64,000 nucleotides of DNA from the NCBI RefSeq assembly GCF_021290965.1, contig NZ_JAJOYT010000002.1, positions 124,001 through 188,000 on the forward strand, written 5' to 3'. This DNA comes from Rheinheimera faecalis. GTDB taxonomy: Bacteria; Pseudomonadota; Gammaproteobacteria; Enterobacterales; Alteromonadaceae. The notes beneath the pieces were generated by a model. It was not told the DNA's origin. It did no database searches and saw only the letters and a list, made by a program, of their open reading frames with translations. The number at the start of each line of letters is the position of its first letter. Position 1 is the first letter of the stretch. The position numbers and the translations under genes are program-made. Of this stretch, positions 8,453 to 15,873 are shown one piece after another.

Positions 8453-9478
8453 TCAACTGCTGACTTGAGCCGTTGATTCACGCACCAAAAGTTCCGGAAT
8501 AAACACAGGCTGATCTTCGGTATGGCTTTGACTGCCAGGTCTGGTGTGTTTAAACAACAACTCAGCTGCACTTTGCGCTATGGTGCTGTTGGGTTGATGC
8601 GCAGTGGTCAGGGGAGGCCAGGTCTGACGCGAAAACGGACTGTTCTCAAAACCAACGATAGAAAGCTGCTTTGGAATTTCAATATGTTGCAGGCGGGCGC
8701 TAAATAAAGCTCCTGCTGCAATTTCGTCGTTACAGGCGAAAATAGCTGTTGGCTTGTTCGGTAAAGCCAGCAACTGAGTTGCGCCTTTTACGCCCGATTC
8801 AAACGAATAACTGCCCGGCACCACAAACTTAGGGTTCGTCTCTATGCCTCTTTTGGTGAGAGCCGCTTTAAAACCTGCTAAACGCTCGCCACTGGAACTG
8901 TGTTCTTCATCTCCACATAAAAATGCGATCTGACTGTGACCCAATTCGAGTAAATGGTTGGTGATCTTAAAAGCAGCCGTGAAGTCGTCCACCAGAACGC
9001 AATTGGTTTGTTTAGGTGAAGGTGTTGAGCCCGAAATAATACGAACAAAATCAACATTAATGCTGCTCAGGGCTTCGGCTATTTCCGGCATTTCTGAAAA
9101 AGGTGGCGTTAAAACTAAACCTGCCAGCCTGGAATGCTGAACCAAATCAATCACTTCCTGCACTATGCCTGGTGATTTCGCATTGGTAGGGTGGATCAAT
9201 AACTCATAACCATGTTTGCGGCAGGCATCCAACAAACCTCTTTGCATATCAATTACATAGTAGGCATTTGGGTTGTCGTAGATATAGCCAATACTGTACG
9301 ACTTAGTACTGGCCAGATTACGGGCAGCGGCATTTGGCTGATAATGCAGCTCCTGCATCGCCTGATTCACTTTATCGATCGTCGCTTGTTTTACCGACGG
9401 TTCGTTGTTCATCACCCGCGACACTGTCTTGATTGACACACCCGCTTTAGCGGCTACGTCATGAATGGTCACTTTCAT
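8453..9478 (-). CDS. nagR: LacI-family repressor NagR of GlcNAc utilisation
   Basis: 341 residues with an N-terminal LacI helix-turn-helix (TIHDVAAKAGVSIKTVSRVM at 4-23), a hinge helix (PNAAARNLAS) and a periplasmic-binding-like effector domain (about 62-335). In Shewanella and other Alteromonadales, a LacI-type NagR represses GlcNAc genes and binds AATGACA-N4-TGTCATT palindromes. Such sites occur here before the receptor (9869), before nagK (18679) and, in degenerate form, before nagR itself (9562). The gene is divergent from the TonB receptor. Assignment rests on family, operators and position; the effector is presumably a GlcNAc or glucosamine phosphate. Confidence 0.85.
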   Translation of the reverse strand: MKVTIHDVAAKAGVSIKTVSRVMNNEPSVKQATIDKVNQAMQELHYQPNAAARNLASTKSYSIGYIYDNPNAYYVIDMQRGLLDACRKHGYELLIHPTNAKSPGIVQEVIDLVQHSRLAGLVLTPPFSEMPEIAEALSSINVDFVRIISGSTPSPKQTNCVLVDDFTAAFKITNHLLELGHSQIAFLCGDEEHSSSGERLAGFKAALTKRGIETNPKFVVPGSYSFESGVKGATQLLALPNKPTAIFACNDEIAAGALFSARLQHIEIPKQLSIVGFENSPFSRQTWPPLTTAHQPNSTIAQSAAELLFKHTRPGSQSHTEDQPVFIPELLVRESTAQVSS

Positions 9479-9561
9479 TGCTGGATCCCAAAAAGCACAA
9501 CACCCAATGGCCTTATGCTGAAAATAAATAAGCCGATTTTTTTGCTGATCCAGCTAACTTT

Positions 9562-9579
9562 ATGACAGCGCTGGTCATT
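9562..9579. promoter_or_regulatory. Degenerate NagR operator before nagR
   Basis: ATGACAGCGCTGGTCATT resembles the NagR palindrome but has one extra base in the right half. It lies 84 bases before the nagR start, fitting weak autoregulation. Confidence 0.5.
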
Positions 9580-9868
9580 TTGTAACAAAGATTAAGTTAA
9601 GGGATAACTCTTTTTTATTAAAACGGCAAACATTTATTCCAGCTTTTTTGCTCAAAAAATGTTCTTTTTTGTCATTTTTAGAATAATTTTAAAAATTATT
9701 TATATGAATCATGTAGATAGATGAATTTTTTATCTTTGCTGTCAGAGCTGCTGGCGATAAGCGTTATAAAAAACAGTTCTAACGAAACATTCCCGACTTT
9801 TAAAATTCGTTTAAATTTTCATCTAAAGGAGTTTGCAAAGCTGATTTTTTTTGTGTATGTTAAATTTC

Positions 9869-9886
9869 AATGACAGCGTTGTCATG
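9869..9886. promoter_or_regulatory. NagR operator before the TonB-dependent receptor
   Basis: AATGACAGCGTTGTCATG is a near-perfect palindrome matching the NagR site pattern known from Shewanella. It is 76 bases before the receptor ATG at 9962. The rest of 9479-9961 is AT-rich and holds no ORF that I can support. Confidence 0.75.
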
Positions 9887-9961
9887 AAGGAATCATGAAA
9901 ATCTGTTGTTTCAGGACATAAAAAATCATCGCACAAAAAATCAGGAATGGGAGAGAAGCTT

Positions 9962-12667
9962 ATGTTGCACAATAAAATGAATAAATGTGCCGTAGCAGTC
10001 AAGTTAGGTCTGATGGTTGGAACAGCTGTTTTAGCGCTGCCAACTATGGCTGATCAGGCTGCTGCAGATGGCGCGGCAAAAGAACAACAGGTTGAAGTGA
10101 TTCAGGTCAGAGGGATCCGGGCATCACAAGAAGCCAACTTAAATGCGAAACGTTTTGCTAATTCTATAGTCGACGCTGTAACTGCTGAAGATATAGGTAA
10201 ATTTCCGGATAAAAACGTAGCTGAATCTTTATCACGTATTACTGGTGTTGGCGTCAGTCGTGAGTTTGGTGAAGGCGAAAAAATTACAGTACGTGGTGCA
10301 AGTTCTGCGACTAACCGTACCTTATTAAATGGCCAGACGGTAGCGACAGCAGATTGGTTTATTCTGGATAACCCAGGTCGCAGTTTTAACTACACTATGC
10401 TGCCATCTGCTCTTGTTTCTGATTTAGAAGTATACAAGTCCCCTATGGCCAGCATCGACGAAGGCTCTATTGGTGGTACTGTTTTATTACGTACCCGTCG
10501 TCCCTTGGCCTTAGAGCAAAACACTGTAAATCTGGCGTTAGAAAGCCAATATTCAGATTCGTCGGAAGAGTGGGATCCACAGGTTTCAGGTTTATATTCC
10601 TGGAAAAATGATAACGAAAATTTTGGTGTGCTGGTATCGGCTATTAAACAGGATCGTACTGTAGTACGTCAGGGTATTGAAATCCTTGGCTGGCCGACCA
10701 ACGCTGATTTAGATCTGAAAGTTCCAAGTCATATAGGTGTGCCTCGTTTTGAACAAGCGCGTGAACGTGAAACTCTTTTTGTGTCTTTGCAGTCCAGACC
10801 AACAGACAGTCTCGATATAGTGCTGAACCTGCTTGACTCTAAAGTAGACGCAAACAACCACAACCAAAACTGGCTGATTTTCCCTAACAACCATGCCGCA
10901 GATCTGACGAATACCGTCATAGAAAATGGCAGTGTGGTGGCGGGTGAAATGGAAAGCGGTGGCCAGGCGGCTTACAACTTTATCAACAGGGTTTCATCCA
11001 CTGAAACAAAATCCTTTGATCTGGATTTGAACTATGTTGCTGATGAGTACGAGCTGCATACTCAAGTTGGTCAAACGAAAGCTAAAGGTGGTACTTACCG
11101 CGAAACTTCATGGGAATATACGCCAATAGGCGGCACTGGTTATTCCTTTGATTTACGTGGAGACAAACCATCTGCTTCTACTACAGTAGACGCAACAGAT
11201 CCTACACAATTTCAGGCAGGCTGGATTTGGGGTGGTTCTAAACCAACAACTGATGAAGAAACTTATGGTCAGTTTGACTTCACCATTCCGGTAAAAGCCG
11301 GTGTGTTTAATTCAATTAAAACCGGTGCCAAATATCGTGCTGCAGAACGGACTCAGGACAGACTGGCTTACAGCTGGCACTGGCCTTCCACTATAGATGC
11401 AAGCAGTGGGTCACCAAACTACATGGCTTACATTTTCTCAGAATGTAATACCTGGGATAAATGTGGTTTGTATTCAGGCAACACCAGTATTGATGCTGTT
11501 GTGAACGGTAATATGACGCAACAATTTTTCCATAACCGTGACGCGATGGAGAGTATTGCCTTTGGAGGCCTCAATGGCTACGCTGCCGATTATGCTCAGC
11601 ATTTGAATCTGGCCGAAATTTGGGCTGTAGAAGAAGATATCTTATCACTCTATCTGCAAGGTGATTTTGAAGGCGAAGGTTTCAGAGGTAATCTTGGTGT
11701 TCGTTACGTCAGCACCGATCAAACCTCTGGCGGTTATGAATTCTCCGGAGAAACCTGGGGTTTAGCCACAGTGGTTAGTAAGCTGGATCCGTCCAACCCT
11801 GACTATCTGACTCCTGAAATTCTGGAATGGCGCACAATTGACAATGATTACAGTGAAGTGCTGCCAAGCATGAACCTTGCATTTGATTTGTCAGAAGAGC
11901 AGATCCTGCGTTTTAGTGCTGCCCGTGTTATGGCTCGCCAAAACTGGAATGACATTTCTACTGTACAGACTTATGGTTCATTGAATGTGGCTCAGCCAAC
12001 AGGTAGTGCCAGTAACCCATATCTGAAACCACAAATCGCTGATCAGTTCGATTTGTCCTGGGAGTGGTATTTTGATGCGTCTTCTCTGCTTGCCGTCACT
12101 TATTTCCATAAAGATATTAAGAGCTATCGTAGCTTCTCTACCTTTGTGGACCAGCGTTACTGGGAAGAAGGTGATGAATGGAAAGACGTGACGTTTACCC
12201 GTCCTGAAAACGGTACTGGTGGTAAGACAGATGGTATAGAGTTGTCATATCAGCAATCATTTGGTGATTTTGGTGTGACTGCTAACTACACCTACACCAA
12301 TGCTGAACGAGATGAAGAACGTGATCTGACGAAGCCTGGTTCTGGCTTAGTGGAAGGTACTTCAGATCAGATGGTGAACTTAAGCGCTTATTATGAGACT
12401 GATGTGTTCAGCACTCGTCTGATGTATAACTACCGCACTGAGTGGTACAAAGGTTTGCATTTCAACGGTGACGAACTGTGGAATGATGCTTATGGCCAAC
12501 TGGATGCAAGCTTCACTTATAACCTGACTGAAGCTGTGAGTCTGTCACTGGAAGCAGTGAACTTAACAGATGAGCAAGTGGTTGAATACAATACAGATGA
12601 AGCTCGTTTATTTTCTATCTACGAAAATGGTCGCCGCTTTACAGCTGGTATAAGAATGGCGTTCTGA
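9962..12667 (+). CDS. TonB-dependent receptor of the GlcNAc/chitooligosaccharide locus
   Basis: About 901 residues. A signal peptide (MNKCAVAVKLGLMVGTAVLA then LPTMADQ) precedes the TonB-box-like VEVIQVRGIRAS, a plug domain (IVDAVTAEDIGKFPDKNVAE, SRITGVGVSRE, ITVRG) and a beta-barrel ending RRFTAGIRMAF with the terminal Phe of outer-membrane proteins. It belongs to the large TonB-dependent sugar receptor group common in Alteromonadales and Xanthomonadales. The operator at 9869 and divergent nagR point to uptake of chitooligosaccharides or GlcNAc. I chose the ATG at 9962, which has GGAGAG 7 bases upstream, rather than the ATG at 9947, which has AGGA immediately adjacent. A terminator-like hairpin follows. 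Confidence 0.9.
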   Translation: MLHNKMNKCAVAVKLGLMVGTAVLALPTMADQAAADGAAKEQQVEVIQVRGIRASQEANLNAKRFANSIVDAVTAEDIGKFPDKNVAESLSRITGVGVSREFGEGEKITVRGASSATNRTLLNGQTVATADWFILDNPGRSFNYTMLPSALVSDLEVYKSPMASIDEGSIGGTVLLRTRRPLALEQNTVNLALESQYSDSSEEWDPQVSGLYSWKNDNENFGVLVSAIKQDRTVVRQGIEILGWPTNADLDLKVPSHIGVPRFEQARERETLFVSLQSRPTDSLDIVLNLLDSKVDANNHNQNWLIFPNNHAADLTNTVIENGSVVAGEMESGGQAAYNFINRVSSTETKSFDLDLNYVADEYELHTQVGQTKAKGGTYRETSWEYTPIGGTGYSFDLRGDKPSASTTVDATDPTQFQAGWIWGGSKPTTDEETYGQFDFTIPVKAGVFNSIKTGAKYRAAERTQDRLAYSWHWPSTIDASSGSPNYMAYIFSECNTWDKCGLYSGNTSIDAVVNGNMTQQFFHNRDAMESIAFGGLNGYAADYAQHLNLAEIWAVEEDILSLYLQGDFEGEGFRGNLGVRYVSTDQTSGGYEFSGETWGLATVVSKLDPSNPDYLTPEILEWRTIDNDYSEVLPSMNLAFDLSEEQILRFSAARVMARQNWNDISTVQTYGSLNVAQPTGSASNPYLKPQIADQFDLSWEWYFDASSLLAVTYFHKDIKSYRSFSTFVDQRYWEEGDEWKDVTFTRPENGTGGKTDGIELSYQQSFGDFGVTANYTYTNAERDEERDLTKPGSGLVEGTSDQMVNLSAYYETDVFSTRLMYNYRTEWYKGLHFNGDELWNDAYGQLDASFTYNLTEAVSLSLEAVNLTDEQVVEYNTDEARLFSIYENGRRFTAGIRMAF

Positions 12668-12691
12668 TAAACGCTGTTTGGCAAAAGCTAA

Positions 12692-12723
12692 AAAGGGGTT
12701 AACTATGTTAACCCCTTTGTTTT
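12692..12723 (+). terminator. Terminator after the TonB receptor
   Basis: A 12-bp perfect stem, AAAGGGGTTAAC (12692-12703) with GTTAACCCCTTT (12707-12718), is followed by GTTTT. The next gene starts 18 bases later, so partial read-through could feed the cupin gene. Confidence 0.75.
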
Positions 12724-12735
12724 ATGGAGAAAGGT

Positions 12736-13755
12736 ATGCCATCACAGATAAAATGCTGGCAGCAGGTGACAGTTGAACAATTCAAAACAGAGATATTTCC
12801 GGCTGGTCAGCCTGCTGTTTTAAAAGGTTTTTTTAATTCCTGGCCATCAGTGCAGTCAGCTCTTCAGGGTGAATCCCAGTTTTACCAATACATGTCATCA
12901 CTGGATTCAGGTGCACAGCTTGATACCTTACTCTTAGCTCCACAAACCCGGGGACGTATCTTTTATAAAGAGGGGTTGGAGGGATTTAACTATGAAAAGC
13001 GTCATTACCCTCTGTCCGCTATTTTAACGCAACTGTTCAAAACCAAAGAACAGCCGGATGCCGTGCGTATTGCCGCTCAAAGCGCACTTGTCTCTGAATG
13101 TTTGCCTGGTTTTATGCCTGAGAACCAGAATCCACTGCTTTCAGAGGATGTGATTCCGAGGATTTGGCTGGGGAATAAGGTTTTGGTTCCTGCCCATTTT
13201 GATGATGCAGAAAATCTGGCCTGCGTGATTGCGGGACGCCGTACTTTTACGCTGTTTCCACCGGAACAAGTGGCAAATATGTATATAGGTCCGCTGGATT
13301 ACGCTCCTACCGGAACACCTATCAGTCTGGTCGATTTTACAAACCCTGATTTTCAGCGCTATCCAAAAGCACGACAGGCATTAGAGCAGGCCCAGCAGGC
13401 TGAGCTGGAGCCAGGTGATGTTTTGTATATCCCGGCATTGTGGTGGCATCAGGTAGAATCCACTGGTAGTGTCAATCTGTTATGCAATTACTGGTGGGAC
13501 GGGTCCATTGGTACAGCAAATAGCCGGCCTTCTCCTTTTAGCAGTCTGTTACATAGCCTGCTGAGTTTCAGGCAACTACCACTGCAACAACGTAAAGCCT
13601 GGCAGGCGATGTTCACTCATTTTTTATTTCAGTTGGACGATGATGCTTTCACTCATATTCCGCAAGATAAAAAAGGCATCCTCGGACAATCCGCTTTTTC
13701 CAGAGAGGCAGCCATAAAACAGTGGCTAATTAAAGAATTAGAGAAAGCTGAGTAG
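12736..13755 (+). CDS. JmjC-like cupin (cupin_8) protein
   Basis: 339 residues from the ATG at 12736, which has GGAGAAAGG just upstream; an in-frame ATG at 12724 overlaps that site and is less likely. The fold is the JmjC/cupin_8 type: His154 and Asp156 (PAHFDD) and the distal His238 (LYIPALWWHQVES) would bind Fe(II), with RRTFTLFPPEQ between them. The family includes 2-oxoglutarate-dependent hydroxylases; the substrate here is unknown. It is cytoplasmic. It sits between a TonB receptor and SapC, an association seen often in sugar-uptake loci of these bacteria, with no proven role. Confidence 0.85.
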   Translation: MPSQIKCWQQVTVEQFKTEIFPAGQPAVLKGFFNSWPSVQSALQGESQFYQYMSSLDSGAQLDTLLLAPQTRGRIFYKEGLEGFNYEKRHYPLSAILTQLFKTKEQPDAVRIAAQSALVSECLPGFMPENQNPLLSEDVIPRIWLGNKVLVPAHFDDAENLACVIAGRRTFTLFPPEQVANMYIGPLDYAPTGTPISLVDFTNPDFQRYPKARQALEQAQQAELEPGDVLYIPALWWHQVESTGSVNLLCNYWWDGSIGTANSRPSPFSSLLHSLLSFRQLPLQQRKAWQAMFTHFLFQLDDDAFTHIPQDKKGILGQSAFSREAAIKQWLIKELEKAE

Positions 13756-13961
13756 TGCATAAAACGTTCATAGCGCATCAGGACTGCACTTCACAGGCAA
13801 AACTACTGTTAAATATTGCCAAAAACTCTGTATTTTCTACTAGTCTCGAAGCAGAAACTGGGGTAAGTTGGGCTCTAAATTTAGCATACATCAGTCTGCT
13901 GTAAATTGGTCGTTAACCCGAAAAAGGGTTAGATTCGTTAATGATGTAAAAGGTACTATTC

Positions 13962-14681
13962 ATGTCACTGCAAATTGCCCCGCTACAAAAAGAAAAACAC
14001 GCACAAACAAAAATTAACACTGCAAGTCCATTTGCCTTTGCGCAAGAGCAGCACATTCTGCCAGTAGTGGTACAGGAGTTTGTGCGTATTGGTGCGGAAA
14101 TGCCGATAGTTTTTATCAAAGACGCTGCATCAGATCGTTTTGATGTTGTGGCTATGCTGGGCTTGCAAACCGGCGAAAACCTGATGGTTGCTGATGGCAA
14201 ATGGCAGGGTTTTTATGTACCAAAAGTATTATGGAATCACCCGTTAATTCTGGCTGATGATCCAGGCAAAGAAGGCCAGCTGCTTGTTGCATTGGTTGAA
14301 TCAAGCCCAATGGTGAATACTGAAACAGGACATCCATTATTTAATGAAGATGGGTCAGAGTCTGATTTCCTGAAAGCCCGCGTTGAGATTATGCGTGAGT
14401 TTTTCCAGCAGTCTCAAACAACCCGAATTTTTAACAAAGCTTTGGCAGATTTGGATTTATTGGTTCCTCAGACTTTAACTATTAAGCTTGAAGGTAAACC
14501 GCGTGAAATCACAGGTATCTACATAGTTGATGAGAAAAAACTGAATTCACTGTCTGATGAGCAGATATTAGATTTGAACAAACGCGGCATGATGCCAGCG
14601 ATTTATGCTCATTTAATGTCACTGCAGCAAGTACAGCGTTTAGGTGAGCGTGTTAATAAAGCAGCAGCTGTTGCCGCCTGA
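13962..14681 (+). CDS. SapC-family protein
   Basis: 239 residues matching the SapC family: FAFAQEQHILPVVVQEF, then FYVPKVLWNHPLIL, then a long helical C-terminal half. SapC was named from a Campylobacter S-layer locus but its function is not established; in Alteromonadales and Xanthomonadales it recurs beside TonB receptors and cupin or tryptophan-halogenase-like genes. No signal peptide or membrane helix is visible. The 206-base leader contains a TAACCC/GGGTTA dyad (13914-13931). A strong terminator follows at 14701, making this its own unit or the end of the receptor-cupin-sapC unit. Confidence 0.85.
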   Translation: MSLQIAPLQKEKHAQTKINTASPFAFAQEQHILPVVVQEFVRIGAEMPIVFIKDAASDRFDVVAMLGLQTGENLMVADGKWQGFYVPKVLWNHPLILADDPGKEGQLLVALVESSPMVNTETGHPLFNEDGSESDFLKARVEIMREFFQQSQTTRIFNKALADLDLLVPQTLTIKLEGKPREITGIYIVDEKKLNSLSDEQILDLNKRGMMPAIYAHLMSLQQVQRLGERVNKAAAVAA

Positions 14682-14700
14682 TTGCCCTGAACCCGATCAA

Positions 14701-14727
14701 GCAGCACCGCAAGTGCTGCTTTTTTTT
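14701..14727 (+). terminator. Rho-independent terminator after sapC-like gene
   Basis: GCAGCAC (14701-14707), a CGCAA loop and GTGCTGC (14713-14719) are followed by eight T residues. Confidence 0.92.
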
Positions 14728-14868
14728 GCCTGAAAATTGTCCTCATCAAACTGTGGTGTATCTTCTGTTTATGCGTTGTGAGCCCAGGTGTGAATTGGTA
14801 CTCTGAAGCTATTGGCAATCTTTGCTGTGCGCTTTAAAGCGCTAATTAATGAAGTACGGAGGTATCAG

Positions 14869-15837
14869 GTGCAGCAGGTGCGGTGGGGAATTATTGGCTG
14901 TGGCAATGTCACAGAATTAAAAAGTGGCCCGGCTTTTAATAAAGCTGAGCAATCCAGTTTAGTGGCCGTGATGCGTCGTGACGCGGCCAAAGCTGAAGAT
15001 TATGCGAAACGCCATCAGGTACCTCGTTGGTATAGCGATGCGCAGCAGTTGATCAACGACCCTGAAGTGGACGCTGTCTATATTGCTACTCCTCCTGACA
15101 GTCACAAAGACTACGCCTTGCAGGTCGCTGCTGCGGGCAAAATTTGTTGTGTTGAAAAGCCGATGGCGCTGAATACCGCTGAATGTATTGAAATGACAGA
15201 GGTGTTTGAGCAAAAGCAGCTGCCTTTGTATGTGTCTTATTACCGTCGCTCTTTACCACGTTTTTTACAAATCAAGCAGTGGCTGGAAGAAGGGCTGATT
15301 GGTACACCGCGTCAGGTGCAATGGAGCTTTAGCCGAACTCCAAATAGCGCGGATTTAGCTGGCCAGTACAATTGGCGCACCGATCCATCTAAAGCCGGTG
15401 GTGGTTATTTTATTGATTTAGCCAGCCATGGTCTGGATTTATTGTTGTATCTGCTGGGTGATGTGGTGGATGTGCGTGGTATCAGCCTGAACCAGCAAAA
15501 GCTCTATGCGGCTGAGGATGCGGTATCTGCGGTTTGGCAACTTCAGTCAGGTTGTTTAGGCACTGGATTCTGGAATTTTGCAGCGGGTGAGCGTAACGAC
15601 AAAGTAGTTATTTACGGTAGTAAAGGCCGGATTGAGTTTTCAGTGTTTGAAAACGAAGCTGTACAGTTGTTTACAAAAGAGCAGCAGCTGAGTCTGGACA
15701 TCCCTCATCCGGAAAATATCCAGTTTTACCATATTCAGGCTATGGTGCAGGACTTACTGCATGGCACAGGTCATCCGTCCACAGGCAAAACTGCGTTAAA
15801 AGCCAGCTGGATGATGGAGCAGATTTTAAAAAGTTAA
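14869..15837 (+). CDS. Gfo/Idh/MocA-family NAD(P)-dependent oxidoreductase
   Basis: 322 residues from a GTG at 14869 preceded by GGAGG; the frame extends upstream to an ATG at 14812, but the family normally begins right at the Rossmann strand (VRWGIIGCGNVTE), which supports GTG. The N-terminal Rossmann domain spans about 1-120 with GCGN at 10-13 and the catalytic-region EKP at 96-98; the C-terminal domain holds GGGYFIDLASHG with Asp183 and His187. The family oxidises or reduces sugars and related alcohols; the specific sugar cannot be read from sequence. Its place inside the nag locus suggests an amino-sugar derivative. A dyad at 15838-15862 (GGAGTC/GACTCC) separates it from the converging hexosaminidase. 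Confidence 0.85.
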   Translation: MQQVRWGIIGCGNVTELKSGPAFNKAEQSSLVAVMRRDAAKAEDYAKRHQVPRWYSDAQQLINDPEVDAVYIATPPDSHKDYALQVAAAGKICCVEKPMALNTAECIEMTEVFEQKQLPLYVSYYRRSLPRFLQIKQWLEEGLIGTPRQVQWSFSRTPNSADLAGQYNWRTDPSKAGGGYFIDLASHGLDLLLYLLGDVVDVRGISLNQQKLYAAEDAVSAVWQLQSGCLGTGFWNFAAGERNDKVVIYGSKGRIEFSVFENEAVQLFTKEQQLSLDIPHPENIQFYHIQAMVQDLLHGTGHPSTGKTALKASWMMEQILKS

Positions 15838-15862
15838 GGGCTGGAGTCTATGACTCCAACCC
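15838..15862. terminator. Hairpin between converging oxidoreductase and hexosaminidase genes
   Basis: TGGAGTC and GACTCCA pair around TAT, extended by GGG/CCC with one mismatch. T-runs are weak, so it may be only a partial bidirectional terminator. Confidence 0.4.
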
Positions 15863-15873
15863 GCAATTCTCAT

